This document shows, piece by piece, positions 49,768-58,665 of a DNA stretch of 64,000 nucleotides (within the stretch, counting starts at the first letter, position 1; every line of letters starts with the position of its first letter). The translations under genes and the position numbers were made by a program. The notes beneath the pieces are model-generated. The model had not been told where the DNA came from. It searched no databases and saw only the letters and a program-made list of their open reading frames with translations. The stretch is from DASVRZ01 sp038228695. Lineage in GTDB: Bacteria; Verrucomicrobiota; Verrucomicrobiia; Chthoniobacterales; DASVRZ01. The stretch is from positions 8,939-72,938 of the forward strand of contig JBBRPA010000010.1 of NCBI GenBank assembly GCA_038228695.1, read 5' to 3'.

Positions 49768-51459
49768 ATGTCTAACCACCTTGGGGAGCGCTTTCACACC
49801 GAATTATTCCAAGCCGATGTTTGCATCATTGGGAGCGGGCCTGCTGGGCTCACTTTAGCCCGGGAACTCGCCTCTACCTCGCTGCGGATTATTCTGCTCG
49901 AAACTGGCGGTACCGACCCCGCGCCGCCCTCCCTCAGCTCCGGAACCGTCGATTCCCCCCATGGCTATCCCGCCGCCATTCTCAGCGAGGGACGCCGCCG
50001 CCAATTAGGCGGTTCTGCCAACCTCTGGAATCACGAACCGCGCGGCCAATCCGAAAAATATATCCGCTGCGTTCCCCTCGACGAAGCCGACTTTGAGAAA
50101 CGCGACTGGCTGCCTTACAGCGGTTGGCCGTTTTCCCGCGAAGATCTCCTCCCTAGCTACGAGCGCGCCCAAGCTGCCTTCGGTCTCGGCGATTTCGCCT
50201 ACACCGCTGACGGTTGGCACGATGAACGCAATCATCCCCGCCCAATCGAGACAGACGCTCTTCACAGCAGCATCTCCGAGTTTGCCCTGCCAGATCGCTT
50301 TACCGGGGACGTTTTCGCAGAACTCGCCGGGCACATTAACATCCACCTTCTCGCGGATACCCATCTCCAGCGCCTCGATCGTGATCCGCTGACCCACCGC
50401 ATCACCACCGCGCACGCCATCACTACCGCTGGCCAACCACTGCAAATCTCCGCCACGCATTTCATCCTCGCAGGAGGAACCTTCGAAAATGCCCGCATTC
50501 TCCTCCTCAACGACCACGAGCAACCCGGCGGACTCGGCAACCAGCACGACATGGTCGGCCGCTGTTTCATGGATCATCCGTCCATCACCCTCGGCACGCT
50601 GCATCCCGCCGACCCCGGCTTTTTCGATTCGATCACATTTTACGATCAGCACCTCGCCAAAGGCCGCCAGATCATGGGCAAACTGCAGGTCCGCCCCGAA
50701 GTCCGCGCCCGCGAGCAACTCCTCAATCTCTACTCCGTGCTCGTTCCCCGCTTCCGCGACCTCCGCTCCAATCTCCCGCTCGTCGCCCGCGAGCTCCTCG
50801 AAAAAGGTCCCGGCTTTCTCTCCCGCCACCGACCGCACCTCGGTCACGACGCCCCCGCGATCGTTCACGAAGCGCCGGCCAGCCTCCATCGCCGCCTTCT
50901 CGAGGGATACTATTCGGAGTGTTTCTGCGGCTGGTCCAAGCTCGAAAACAAGTCGCGCCGCTTCGGCGACTGCGGCGTTCGGTCTCTCGTCGAGACCGTG
51001 CCCGACCCCGCCAACCGCATCACCCTCGGCGACCAAATCGACCGCTTCGGCCAACGGCGCCTCCATCTCCAATGGCGCTGGAACGAGCTTGACCTCGCCA
51101 GCATCGCGCGCACTCAGGAAATCTTCCGCAATGCCTTCGCCGAGGCAGGGCTGGGCCGTTTCGAGCCCGTTCCGACGGGTCCCGCCCATCAACCCCGCGA
51201 CTTCCACAGCACCCACCATTTCATGGGCACCACCCGCATGCACCACGACCCTCGCCAAGGAGTCGTCGATGCCGATTGCCGTGTCCACGGCGTGCCGAAC
51301 CTTTTTCTCGCCGGCAGCTCCGTTTTTCCCACCGGCGGCTGCGCCAATCCTACCCTCACCCTTGTCGCCCTCGCCATCCGCCTGGCCGATCATCTGAAAC
51401 GGGAGACCGCCACTCCCGCCGCCAACCTTTCTTCCGGGCCGGTTGGTCTCACGCACTAA
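49768..51459 (+). CDS. GMC-family FAD-dependent oxidoreductase
   Basis: 563 residues from the ATG at 49768 (a TTG one codon earlier is possible). FAD-binding GxGxxG near the N-terminus (VCIIGSGPAGLTLARELAS), GGSANLWNHEPRG as the second flavin contact, and the C-terminal signature HHFMGTTRMHHDPRQGVVDA followed by AGSSVFPTGGCANPTLTLVA, with a catalytic-type His. The group oxidises alcohols or sugars; some work with a partner gluconate-dehydrogenase-like small subunit, which is not seen here. No signal peptide. The gene overlaps nothing; purU follows 55 bp later. Confidence 0.9.
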   Translation: MSNHLGERFHTELFQADVCIIGSGPAGLTLARELASTSLRIILLETGGTDPAPPSLSSGTVDSPHGYPAAILSEGRRRQLGGSANLWNHEPRGQSEKYIRCVPLDEADFEKRDWLPYSGWPFSREDLLPSYERAQAAFGLGDFAYTADGWHDERNHPRPIETDALHSSISEFALPDRFTGDVFAELAGHINIHLLADTHLQRLDRDPLTHRITTAHAITTAGQPLQISATHFILAGGTFENARILLLNDHEQPGGLGNQHDMVGRCFMDHPSITLGTLHPADPGFFDSITFYDQHLAKGRQIMGKLQVRPEVRAREQLLNLYSVLVPRFRDLRSNLPLVARELLEKGPGFLSRHRPHLGHDAPAIVHEAPASLHRRLLEGYYSECFCGWSKLENKSRRFGDCGVRSLVETVPDPANRITLGDQIDRFGQRRLHLQWRWNELDLASIARTQEIFRNAFAEAGLGRFEPVPTGPAHQPRDFHSTHHFMGTTRMHHDPRQGVVDADCRVHGVPNLFLAGSSVFPTGGCANPTLTLVALAIRLADHLKRETATPAANLSSGPVGLTH

Positions 51460-51514
51460 CGCCTCGCATTTTCCGCTTGCCCCGCTCCCGGCAAACCGGA
51501 TGATGCTCCCCGCG

Positions 51515-52390
51515 ATGAGCACGACCATTCTGAAACTCGCCTGCCCCGACCGCGTTGGCCTCCTCGCGCGCATCACTAACTTCGTTGCGGAACGTGGCGG
51601 CAATCTCCTCGAGGTCAACCAATTCACCGATCCCGCGAGCGAGACGTCGCCCGGCTGGTTTTTCACTCGTTTGGCCATCGCGACCGATTCGTTGAGCAGC
51701 GATCTGGAAACGTTGCGGGCGGAATTTGCGCCGCTCGCGACAGAACTCCAAGCCGACTGGACCATCCGCGACGCCCGGCAAAAAATGCGAGTCGCCATTT
51801 TTGTTAGCCGCCTCGGCCATTGTCTCGCCGACCTGCTCTGGCGCTGGCATTCCGGCGAGTTAGAAATGGATATCCCGCTCGTCCTGTCCAACCACGAACA
51901 ATTCCGCCCAATCATCGAACGCGAGGGACTGCCTTTCGTCCACGTCCCGATCGATCCCACCGCCGACGGCGGCAAGGCGGCCGGATTTGCCAAGGTCGAA
52001 TCCGCTGTCGCCGCGGCTCACGTCGATCTCATCGTTCTCGCGCGCTACATGCAAATCCTCCCGCCCGATCTTTGCGCTCAATACCCTGGACGGATAATGA
52101 ACATTCACCACTCCTTCCTGCCCTCGTTTGTCGGCGCGAACCCCTACAAAAAAGCCTACCAGCGCGGGGTCAAACTCATTGGCGCGACCTGCCATTACGT
52201 CACCAGCGAACTCGACGCCGGACCGATTATCGATCAAGAAGTCGTCCGGGTGGAGCACTATCATCAGCCGGAGGATTTACTCCGCCTAGGCCGCGATTGC
52301 GAACGCCTCGCCCTCGCCCGCGGCGTGCGCGCCCACATTCACGATCGGGTGCTCATTCACGGCAACCGCACGGTCGTTTTCCGAGACTGA
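51515..52390 (+). CDS. purU: Formyltetrahydrofolate deformylase
   Basis: 291 residues from the ATG at 51515 (MSTTILKLACPDRVGLLARI). N-terminal ACT domain (about 1-80), then the formyltransferase fold with MRVAIFVSRLGHCLADLLWR, DLIVLARYMQILPPDLCAQY, the catalytic NIHHSFLPSFVGANPYKKAY (Asn and His) and TCHYVTSELDAGPIIDQEV with Asp. PurU releases formate from 10-formyl-THF, supplying formate for PurT and balancing one-carbon pools. All active-site residues are intact. Confidence 0.96.
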   Translation: MSTTILKLACPDRVGLLARITNFVAERGGNLLEVNQFTDPASETSPGWFFTRLAIATDSLSSDLETLRAEFAPLATELQADWTIRDARQKMRVAIFVSRLGHCLADLLWRWHSGELEMDIPLVLSNHEQFRPIIEREGLPFVHVPIDPTADGGKAAGFAKVESAVAAAHVDLIVLARYMQILPPDLCAQYPGRIMNIHHSFLPSFVGANPYKKAYQRGVKLIGATCHYVTSELDAGPIIDQEVVRVEHYHQPEDLLRLGRDCERLALARGVRAHIHDRVLIHGNRTVVFRD

Positions 52391-52406
52391 TCAGCTTGAT
52401 CGGAAT

Positions 52407-52450
52407 AAAAAAAAGACCCCGCTGCCCGGGTTAACGGACAGCGAGGTCTT
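52407..52450 (-). terminator. Terminator of rpsT (possibly bidirectional)
   Basis: The stem aagaccccgctgcccg / ggacagcgaggtctt (52413-52450) is followed on the minus strand by eight T (52407-52414 on the plus strand reads a-run). It lies 29 bp after the rpsT stop and 17 bp after the purU stop, so it may serve both. Confidence 0.9.
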
Positions 52451-52478
52451 GGCGAAATTTTGTTTCGGACCGGAAAAA

Positions 52479-52742
52479 TCAGGCCACGCTGGCAACGGCT
52501 TTCGCGATGCGGCTTTTCTGGCGGCTCGCAGCGTTCGAGTGGATCGCTCCGCGCTTGGCGGCTTTGTCGAGGATCGAGGTCAGCTTGACGGCTTCAGTTA
52601 GGGCGACGTCTTTCTTGCCACCGGCGATGGCGGCGCGGACGCGCTTTTGTTGGTTTTTAACTCCAGAAACGATCGCACGATTGCGTTGGGTGCGAACGAT
52701 GGACTGGCGGGCGCGTTTGGCGGCGGATTTAGTATTGGCCAT
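52479..52742 (-). CDS. rpsT: 30S ribosomal protein S20
   Basis: 87 residues, Lys/Arg/Ala-rich, starting ANTKSAAKRARQSIVRTQRN after the Met and ending in the helical SNAASRQKSRIAKAVASVA, the S20 three-helix layout. S20 binds 16S rRNA at the bottom of the 30S body. A promoter with TTGACT and TAATCT lies just upstream and a strong terminator downstream, so it is a single-gene unit, as is common for rpsT. Confidence 0.97.
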   Translation of the reverse strand: MANTKSAAKRARQSIVRTQRNRAIVSGVKNQQKRVRAAIAGGKKDVALTEAVKLTSILDKAAKRGAIHSNAASRQKSRIAKAVASVA

Positions 52743-52767
52743 AAAATTTGTTTTTTGCGGGACGCGA

Positions 52768-52795
52768 AGATTAAGAGGAATCGGCTCAAAGTCAA
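52768..52795 (-). promoter_or_regulatory. Sigma-70-type promoter of rpsT
   Basis: On the minus strand, TTGACT (52795-52790) and TAATCT (52773-52768) are separated by 16 bp and lie 26 bp before the rpsT ATG. Good match to the consensus in position and sequence. Confidence 0.75.
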
Positions 52796-52832
52796 CCGCG
52801 ATTTTGCCCGAATCCGTCTGCCAATCCCGGAA

Positions 52833-53462
52833 TCATTGCCCGCAGAATTTGAAGAGGAGCATTTCCGCCTCTTTCTCTTTCTCGCGGTAGAACCGCAGGG
52901 CGCCGTCCATCGCAATCAAATCCTCGGGGACAGCGCAACTGGCCCGGCGGCTATGAATCTGGTGCACACCGAGGGTTCTTCGAGCGAAAGCGACCCCCCA
53001 AGCTTGGACCCAAGTGGCGCTGGTCGTGAGTTCTGCGAGGAGCTCTTCGAGGGGTTCGCGCTCGTAGTGTTCGTAGAAAACGTTTTGGTTTTCCTCGATT
53101 GACCGGTAGTTCAGCAAACGCGCGCCAGAAATCCCGTCGGTCGGCACACAGTGAAAGGGCCCTTTGATGCGTCCGACCCGAATCCGGTCGTCGAAGCCCG
53201 CCAGCCGATTCCGCAGCGAGCTGGTGTTGACCGTGAGCAGGACCAATCCGACTTTGGCGACGCTGATCGTGATCCAAAAATGATCCCGATTAGCTGGGTC
53301 GCGGCTTTGCTCGACTTCCATCCGGACCGGACGACCGACGACACGCACCGGACGAAAATGCCAGTCCTCGAAGCCGAGATTGGAATGGAGTCCGCGCACT
53401 GGGCGGATCACCGGACGCACCAGCAAAGAGCGCGGCTGATTGGCAGAGGCGGCAGCGGACAC
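52833..53462 (-). CDS. Hypothetical protein (209 aa)
   Basis: From a GTG at 53462. Soluble, no signal peptide. Beta-rich N-terminal half (LVRPVIRPVRGLHSNLGFED, HFWITISVAKVGLVLLTVNT) and helical C-terminal half (EREPLEELLAELTTSATWVQ, then MDGALRFYREKEKEAEMLLF). The composition and the clean frame show real coding, but I recognise no family. It ends 38 bp upstream of the rpsT promoter on the same strand and is divergent from dinB. A later start (MEVEQSRDP) is possible. Function unknown. Confidence 0.72.
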   Translation of the reverse strand: MSAAASANQPRSLLVRPVIRPVRGLHSNLGFEDWHFRPVRVVGRPVRMEVEQSRDPANRDHFWITISVAKVGLVLLTVNTSSLRNRLAGFDDRIRVGRIKGPFHCVPTDGISGARLLNYRSIEENQNVFYEHYEREPLEELLAELTTSATWVQAWGVAFARRTLGVHQIHSRRASCAVPEDLIAMDGALRFYREKEKEAEMLLFKFCGQ

Positions 53463-53526
53463 GCTGTTAGTTACGACGCCGGGGAAGAAAATGCCAGAGT
53501 CGATTGGTTTGTGCTAATGGTGCCTC

Positions 53527-54597
53527 GTGGACAGTCCCGCCGAACGAAAAATCATCCACCTCGACATGGATGCGTTTTACGCTTCGATCGAAATCCGCGA
53601 CCGGCCAGAACTCGCGGGGAAACCCGTCGCCGTCGGAGGAACGAGCGCGCAGCGCGGGGTGCTGACCACCTGCAATTATGAGGCGAGGAAATTCGGTTGC
53701 CACTCGGCCATGCCCACCTTTCTCGCGTTGCAAAAATGCCCACAGCTCATTCTCGTGCCGACACGATTTGACGTTTACCGGGCCGAATCCGAAACAATCC
53801 GCGCGATCCTCCACCGCCACACTCCGCTGGTCGAGCCGCTGTCCCTCGACGAGGCTTATCTCGACGTCACGGCCCACGACGGCGACCCAGCCGCGCTGGC
53901 CTACGTGATCCGCCGACAGATTTTTCAAAAAACACGCCTCCCCGCCTCTGCCGGGATCGCCTCCAACAAACTCCTCGCCAAAATCGCGAGCGACTGGCGG
54001 AAACCGAACGGGCAATTTCAAATCCGGTCGGAGGACATCGCCGATTTCATGGACGCACTCCCGGTCAAACGCATCTGGGGCATTGGGAAAGTCGCCGCCG
54101 CCAAACTGGAGAAACTTGGAGTGACCACCTGCGGCCAATTACAGGGCTTTGGTCGCGTGGAAATGAGTCAGCTTTTCGGTAAATTTGGCCTAGAACTTTT
54201 CCATCTCTGCCGTGGCCGGGACGATCGCCCGGTCGAACCGCATCGCGAACGCAAATCGCTCAGCACGGAGCGGACGTATTCTATTAACCTGACCACGCTG
54301 GAGCATTGCTTGGAGCGGTTACCGGCTCTGTTTGCGGAGTTGGAATCTGACCTCCTCGGCAAACGAGATCTCCCGCTCGTTGCCGGAATTTTTCTGAAGC
54401 TCAAATTCAGTGATTTCACCCGCACCAGTGTCGATCGGGCGGGGCTGACTCCGAGCTACGAAAACTATCTCCAACTGCTCATCGAAGGCCACGCTCGCAC
54501 CGGCAAACCCGTCCGGTTGATGGGACTCGGGGTGCGTTTCCAAGAGCCAGACGCCGCGCAAATGCCTCAGCTTGAGCTGGGGCTCGATTCCGAATAA
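53527..54597 (+). CDS. dinB: DNA polymerase IV (Y-family)
   Basis: 356 residues from a GTG at 53527. Palm motif IIHLDMDAFYASIEIRDRPE with catalytic Asp13 and Asp15; second acidic site SLDEAYLDVT (Asp108, Glu109); HhH region VKRIWGIGKVAAAKLEKLGV; little-finger domain from about 235. The C-terminus, QLELGLDSE, matches a sliding-clamp-binding peptide. Pol IV bypasses damaged template bases with low fidelity. No LexA box was recognised before it. Its stop is directly adjacent to the stop of the convergent secreted protein gene. Confidence 0.96.
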   Translation: MDSPAERKIIHLDMDAFYASIEIRDRPELAGKPVAVGGTSAQRGVLTTCNYEARKFGCHSAMPTFLALQKCPQLILVPTRFDVYRAESETIRAILHRHTPLVEPLSLDEAYLDVTAHDGDPAALAYVIRRQIFQKTRLPASAGIASNKLLAKIASDWRKPNGQFQIRSEDIADFMDALPVKRIWGIGKVAAAKLEKLGVTTCGQLQGFGRVEMSQLFGKFGLELFHLCRGRDDRPVEPHRERKSLSTERTYSINLTTLEHCLERLPALFAELESDLLGKRDLPLVAGIFLKLKFSDFTRTSVDRAGLTPSYENYLQLLIEGHARTGKPVRLMGLGVRFQEPDAAQMPQLELGLDSE

Positions 54598-55419
54598 TCA
54601 CTTCCGCGGCGTGCGCGGCTCGAATTTCACCACGTCGAGCGTGTGTTTTTGTCGGACGCTGTAAAACGGAAACACCACCAAGGTCTCCGCCCGCGCGTTG
54701 CTCCCGCGTAGCAGCCGGTTCTCCGGGTGCGGCTCGACCTCGTAGGAAAAACTCAGTTTGTCGATGCGCGCGATGATCCAGAACAATCGGAATGGACGAG
54801 TCAGCTCCCCCTCGGATTTAAGCACGGTCGAATCTTGGCGACTGACCCAGATGCGACCCGCGAGCTGGGAAAAAAAACGTTCCTCCCGACTGTTCGTGGG
54901 CACGTTTTCCTTCGGGGTGAAGGCAATGACCGCCGCGCGTTCCCCGGCAGCGCGCTCGTCGGGCAGGCACGTCCAGACGTAACGATCGCGCAGACCAAAT
55001 TTCTCGATCGCGTCGGCGAGCGATTCGATGCGGCTATTGGATTGCTCATCGGCTTTTTCATTGTTCGGCACCGCCTCGGCCGAAGCGGTCGCACGAGGTT
55101 CGCCCGGCTTGGGCTCTGGCGCCTTATGGAAAAAATCGAGCCTCCCCTCCAGATCCTCCGAGACATATTGGACCGGATCTTTCTCGTCCGGCCGAAAGAT
55201 GGATTTCCATGTTCCCCGTGCCATGACTTGACCGTCGCTGTCATACTGCTGGGTGGTCAGGGTCTGATAATACTGCCATTTTTTCAGCAGGACCGAGCGC
55301 TCATTCAGCTTTCCCAAAGCCGAGTCAAATATCGCCAGAGCGGCCGAATCGCTCTCTTGGGCGTGCAACGGAAAAACCAGACCTGTCATCACCAAGATCG
55401 CAACCAACCGGAAAACCAT
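54598..55419 (-). CDS. Secreted hypothetical protein, possibly LolA-like fold
   Basis: 273 residues from the ATG at 55419; signal peptide VFRLVAILVMTGLVFPLHAQ. The mature part alternates strands that resemble outer-membrane lipoprotein-sorting-type folds (YYQTLTTQQYDSDGQVMARG, AGRIWVSRQDSTVLKSEGEL, KLSFSYEVEPHPENRLLRGS), with a disordered Pro/Glu/Ser insert (about 105-135). The LolA likeness is weak and rests on pattern only. Exported to the periplasm. Convergent with dinB with no gap; divergent from topB. Confidence 0.78.
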   Translation of the reverse strand: MVFRLVAILVMTGLVFPLHAQESDSAALAIFDSALGKLNERSVLLKKWQYYQTLTTQQYDSDGQVMARGTWKSIFRPDEKDPVQYVSEDLEGRLDFFHKAPEPKPGEPRATASAEAVPNNEKADEQSNSRIESLADAIEKFGLRDRYVWTCLPDERAAGERAAVIAFTPKENVPTNSREERFFSQLAGRIWVSRQDSTVLKSEGELTRPFRLFWIIARIDKLSFSYEVEPHPENRLLRGSNARAETLVVFPFYSVRQKHTLDVVKFEPRTPRK

Positions 55420-55526
55420 CTTCCAGTTTGTCGGCGAAATTGAAATTTGCAACCTTTGCCACGTGCGATTAAACGTGTCCCGCGTCGGGACCCCCGGTGC
55501 CACCATTCCTTTTAAACACTTCCATC

Positions 55527-58010
55527 ATGGGCAAGACTCTCATCATCGCTGAAAAACCATCCGTCGCGGGAGACATCGCCAAAGTCCTCGGCAAGCTCAA
55601 AAAAGAGAGCGATTGGTTTGAAAACGACGAGTATGTCGTCTCCTCAGCGGTCGGTCATTTGCTCGAATTGTGCGCCCCAGAAGGCGTCGAGGTGAAGCGC
55701 GGAAAATGGAGCCTCGCCAATCTCCCAGTGCTGCCCAACGAATTCGCCCTCCGGCCAATCGAAAAATCCGTTACCCGCCTCAATGTCCTAAAACGCCTAA
55801 TCAAGCGCAAAGAGGTCGAGACGATCATCAACGCCTGCGACGCCGGACGCGAAGGTGAATTGATTTTCCGCAACATCATCGCTGCTTCCGGGACGACCAA
55901 ACCCACTCGCCGTCTCTGGCTCCAGTCGATGACACCCGACGCGATCCGCACCGCCTTCGAGAAACTCCGAACCGAGCAACAAATGCAACCGCTCGCCGAC
56001 GCGGCCGTCTCGCGCTCCGAGAGCGATTGGCTCGTGGGCATCAATTCCACCCGCGCCCTGACCGCTTTCAACTCGAAAACCGGCGGCTTCCAGAAAACCA
56101 CCGCCGGTCGCGTGCAAACGCCGACCCTCGCGATCCTGGTCGAGCGCGAAGAAAAAATCCGCAATTTCAAAGAGCGCCCGTATTTCGAGATCCTCGGTGA
56201 ATTCGGCGTTGAAGCCGGGACCTATCGCGGACGCTGGTTCGATCCGGCCTTCAAAAAGAGCGCCGAGGAAAACGAGGACGCCAAAGCCGAGCGCATCTGG
56301 ACCCGCGAAAAGGCCGACACCATTGCCGCCAAATGCACTGGCAAACAGGGCACGATCGAGGAGGAGAAAAAAGCCGCCACGCAGATCTCCCCGCAGCTTT
56401 ACGATTTGACCACTCTCCAGCGCGAGGCCAACTCCCGTTTCGGCCTGCCCGCCAACCGCACCTTGCAAATCGCTCAAGCCCTTTACGAGCGTTTCAAAGT
56501 GCTGACTTATCCCCGCACGGACTCGCGTTATTTGCCCGAGGATTACATCGCCAACGTGAAAAGCGTCTTCGGCAATTTTGAGTCCCGCGATCTCGCCGGG
56601 CACGCAGCCAAAGCGCTCAAAAACGGCTGGGTCCATCCCAATAAGCGCATCTTTAACAACGCGAAAGTGTCCGATCACTTTGCCATCGTTCCTACCGGTA
56701 ATTCGCCCAAGGGACTCGATGATCTCCAGATGAAAATTTACGAGATGGTCTCGCGCCGACTCATCGCCGTTTTTTATCCGGCAGCGCAATTCGAGATCAC
56801 CAACCGCGTGACCACTGTCGAAGGCGAAAAATTCAAAACCGACGGAAAAATCATCATCGACCCCGGCTGGATGGCCGTTTACGGCAAAGAGGCTGAGGCC
56901 GATAAAAAAGACGACGACGAGACTGGCAAGGCGCTCGTTCCCGTGAAAAAAGGCGAGATCGCCGAAGTCGAAACCATCGAGGTCAAAGAAAACCTCACCC
57001 GTCCGCCCGCCCGCTACAACGAGGCGACTCTGCTCAGCGCGATGGAAGGCGCCGGCAAACTGATCGACGACGACGAACTCCGCGAAGCCATGCGCGAGAA
57101 AGGTCTCGGGACACCGGCGACCCGCGCCTCGATCATCGAGGGCTTACTTTACGAAGGATACCTCCAGCGCAGCGGACGCGAACTCATCGCCACGAGCAAG
57201 GGAATTTCCGTCATCACGCTTCTGAAAAATCTCAAAGCGGACGTCCTGACCAAGCCCGAACTGACCGGCGAATGGGAATTCCGCCTCAAGGAAATGGAAG
57301 CGGGCCGTCTTTCGCGGGCTGAATTCATGTCCGGCATCCGCGGCCTCACCCAGGACCTCGTGGAAAAGGTCAAAGGCTTCGGCGACGAACCCATCGAAGG
57401 CACGTATCTCACGCTCGACGTCGTCTGCCCGAAATGCGGCGGCGGCCCCTTCAAAGAGGATTATCGCACGTGGACCTGCGCCAGTTGCCAACTCCGCGTT
57501 TGGAAAGGCATCGCCGGACGCGAATTCGAGCCGAAGGAAGTCGAACAACTCCTCACCACCCGCCGGGTCGGACCGCTCGACGGGTTCGTCAGCAAAATGG
57601 GCCGTAAATTCGCCGCCAGCATCATCTTGGACGAGGAATGCAAAGCGACTTTCGACTTCCCAAAAGCCGAAGGCGACGGTGCTCCCGATCTTTCCACCGC
57701 GAAATTATTGGGCGAAACCGAACTCGGCAAAATCTACGAAACGGAGAGCAACTACCTCTGCGTGCCGGAAAAAGAAGGCGAAAAAGCCATCCGCATGGGC
57801 AAACAAATCCTCCAGCAAAACATTCCTGCGGAGCAGGCGTTGAAAATTTTCCGTGACGGCAAGACCGACCTTTTCAAGCGCTTCATCAGCAAAAAAGGCA
57901 AACCCTTCTCCGCCTTTCTGAAATTGGAGGGCTCCAAAGTCGGCTTCGAGTTCGAAGAGCGGAAAGCCCGTCCTGTAAAACCGAAGTTCACCAAAACGGC
58001 GAAGAATTAA
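55527..58010 (+). CDS. topB: Type IA DNA topoisomerase (topoisomerase III)
   Basis: 827 residues from the ATG at 55527. TOPRIM: Glu9 in LIIAEKPSVA and DAGREGELIF (from Asp105). Catalytic Tyr328 in LTYPRTDSRYLP. Then the CAP/gate domain, a four-cysteine ribbon at about 634-657 (CPKCGGG, TCASC) and C-terminal strands typical of TopB-like proteins (TTRRVGPLDGFVSKMGRKFA; GKPFSAFLKLEGSKVGFEFE). It decatenates and relaxes DNA by single-strand passage. A central charged insert (about 455-475, KEAEADKKDDDETGK) is unusual. The last 22 codons are duplicated downstream in a 248-bp tandem unit. Confidence 0.95.
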   Translation: MGKTLIIAEKPSVAGDIAKVLGKLKKESDWFENDEYVVSSAVGHLLELCAPEGVEVKRGKWSLANLPVLPNEFALRPIEKSVTRLNVLKRLIKRKEVETIINACDAGREGELIFRNIIAASGTTKPTRRLWLQSMTPDAIRTAFEKLRTEQQMQPLADAAVSRSESDWLVGINSTRALTAFNSKTGGFQKTTAGRVQTPTLAILVEREEKIRNFKERPYFEILGEFGVEAGTYRGRWFDPAFKKSAEENEDAKAERIWTREKADTIAAKCTGKQGTIEEEKKAATQISPQLYDLTTLQREANSRFGLPANRTLQIAQALYERFKVLTYPRTDSRYLPEDYIANVKSVFGNFESRDLAGHAAKALKNGWVHPNKRIFNNAKVSDHFAIVPTGNSPKGLDDLQMKIYEMVSRRLIAVFYPAAQFEITNRVTTVEGEKFKTDGKIIIDPGWMAVYGKEAEADKKDDDETGKALVPVKKGEIAEVETIEVKENLTRPPARYNEATLLSAMEGAGKLIDDDELREAMREKGLGTPATRASIIEGLLYEGYLQRSGRELIATSKGISVITLLKNLKADVLTKPELTGEWEFRLKEMEAGRLSRAEFMSGIRGLTQDLVEKVKGFGDEPIEGTYLTLDVVCPKCGGGPFKEDYRTWTCASCQLRVWKGIAGREFEPKEVEQLLTTRRVGPLDGFVSKMGRKFAASIILDEECKATFDFPKAEGDGAPDLSTAKLLGETELGKIYETESNYLCVPEKEGEKAIRMGKQILQQNIPAEQALKIFRDGKTDLFKRFISKKGKPFSAFLKLEGSKVGFEFEERKARPVKPKFTKTAKN

Positions 58011-58258
58011 TCGACAAGAGTAAGACGGATAAGGTTCTCGCCAAAGTGCTTTCCGGGAAAAGTGACGCCAACATCAGTTTCGACGACCTCGCTCACTTAC
58101 TCATCAAATTGGGCTACGCAATACGCTCGACGAAAGGTAGTCACGTCATTTTTCAAAAGAGGCAGACAGAGGGACAGGTTCTTTATTTTTTTTTCGAGTT
58201 TGAAGAGCGGAAAGCCCGTCCTGTAAAACCGAAGTTCACCAAAACGGCGAAGAATTAA
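58010..58258 (+). pseudogene. HicA-like toxin fragment fused to a duplicated topB tail
   Basis: The frame from 58010 reads IDKSKTDKVLAKVLSGKSDA, NISFDDLAHLLIKLGYAIRS and TKGSHVIFQKRQ, matching the HicA mRNA-interferase core including the catalytic His in GSHVIF. There is ATC where the initiator would be expected; the first possible start is a GTG at 58046. After RQ the HicA C-terminus is replaced by repeat sequence (TEGQVLYFFF) and, in frame, by the duplicated topB end (EFEERKARPVKPKFTKTAKN). No hicB is adjacent. Probably non-functional. Confidence 0.75.
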
Positions 58259-58520
58259 TCGACAAGAGTAAGACGGATAAGGTTCTCGCAAAAGGCTTTC
58301 CGGGAAAAGTGACGCCAACATCAGTTTCGACGACCTCGCTCACTTACTCATCAAATTGGGCTACGCAATACGCCCGACGAAAGGTAGTCACGTCATTTTT
58401 CAAAAGAGGCAGACAGAGGGACAGGTTCTTTATTTTTTTTTAAAAAGAGGCAGACAGAGGGACAGGTTCTTTATTTTTTTTCAAAAGAAAGAGGCAGACA
58501 GAGGGACAGGTTTTTTATTT
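58159..58520. repeat. Four copies of a dispersed repeat with core cagagggacaggt
   Basis: Copies at 58159-58194, 58406-58441, 58446-58481 and 58490-58520 read agaggcagacagagggac followed by aggttctttattttt (the last copy aggttttttattt). Two are part of the tandem unit, the other two follow directly. Related copies occur at 62244-62336. The long T-runs make each copy look like a half-terminator, but there is no stem. Confidence 0.9.
58258..58425 (+). pseudogene. Second HicA-like fragment with frameshift
   Basis: Same core as the first copy but one base short near 58291, so the N-terminal part and the LAHLLIKLGYAIRPTKGSHV part are in different frames. The C-terminus runs into the repeat sequence. 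Confidence 0.75.
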
Positions 58521-58665
58521 CGGAGAACTACCCCTCCAGCGGGGAGGAGCAGTAAGAACACCTCGACAACGCTTGAGACGTCGAGGCCACCGAGGTGCTA
58601 TGCCAAAACGATCCCACATCCTCCCGTTTGACAATTTGGTTCCAAAACACTACCTATTCGAAACC

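Larger units (their letters stand above)
57945..58440. repeat. Tandem duplication of a 248-bp unit (topB tail plus HicA-like fragment)
   Basis: Unit 1 (57945-58192) and unit 2 (58193-about 58440) are nearly identical. Each holds the last 22 codons of topB, a 5-bp-spaced HicA-like frame and one copy of the cagagggacaggttcttta repeat. Unit 2 lacks one base in the HicA part (ctcgcaaaagg for ctcgccaaagtg). The near identity points to a recent event. Confidence 0.92.

Noticed and set aside
50005..51993. A minus-strand open frame of 662 codons opposite the GMC oxidoreductase and purU
   Set aside because: It covers two well-supported genes in the opposite direction and shows no motif; long antisense frames are expected at this G+C content.
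58159..58520. Repeat cluster as a possible CRISPR array
   Set aside because: Spacing is irregular (247, 40 and 44 bp), the intervals are not unique spacers, and there is no cas gene.
58356..58631. Open frame of 91 codons after the second HicA fragment
   Set aside because: It translates the repeat copies and leader DNA and has no protein-like composition past the HicA part.
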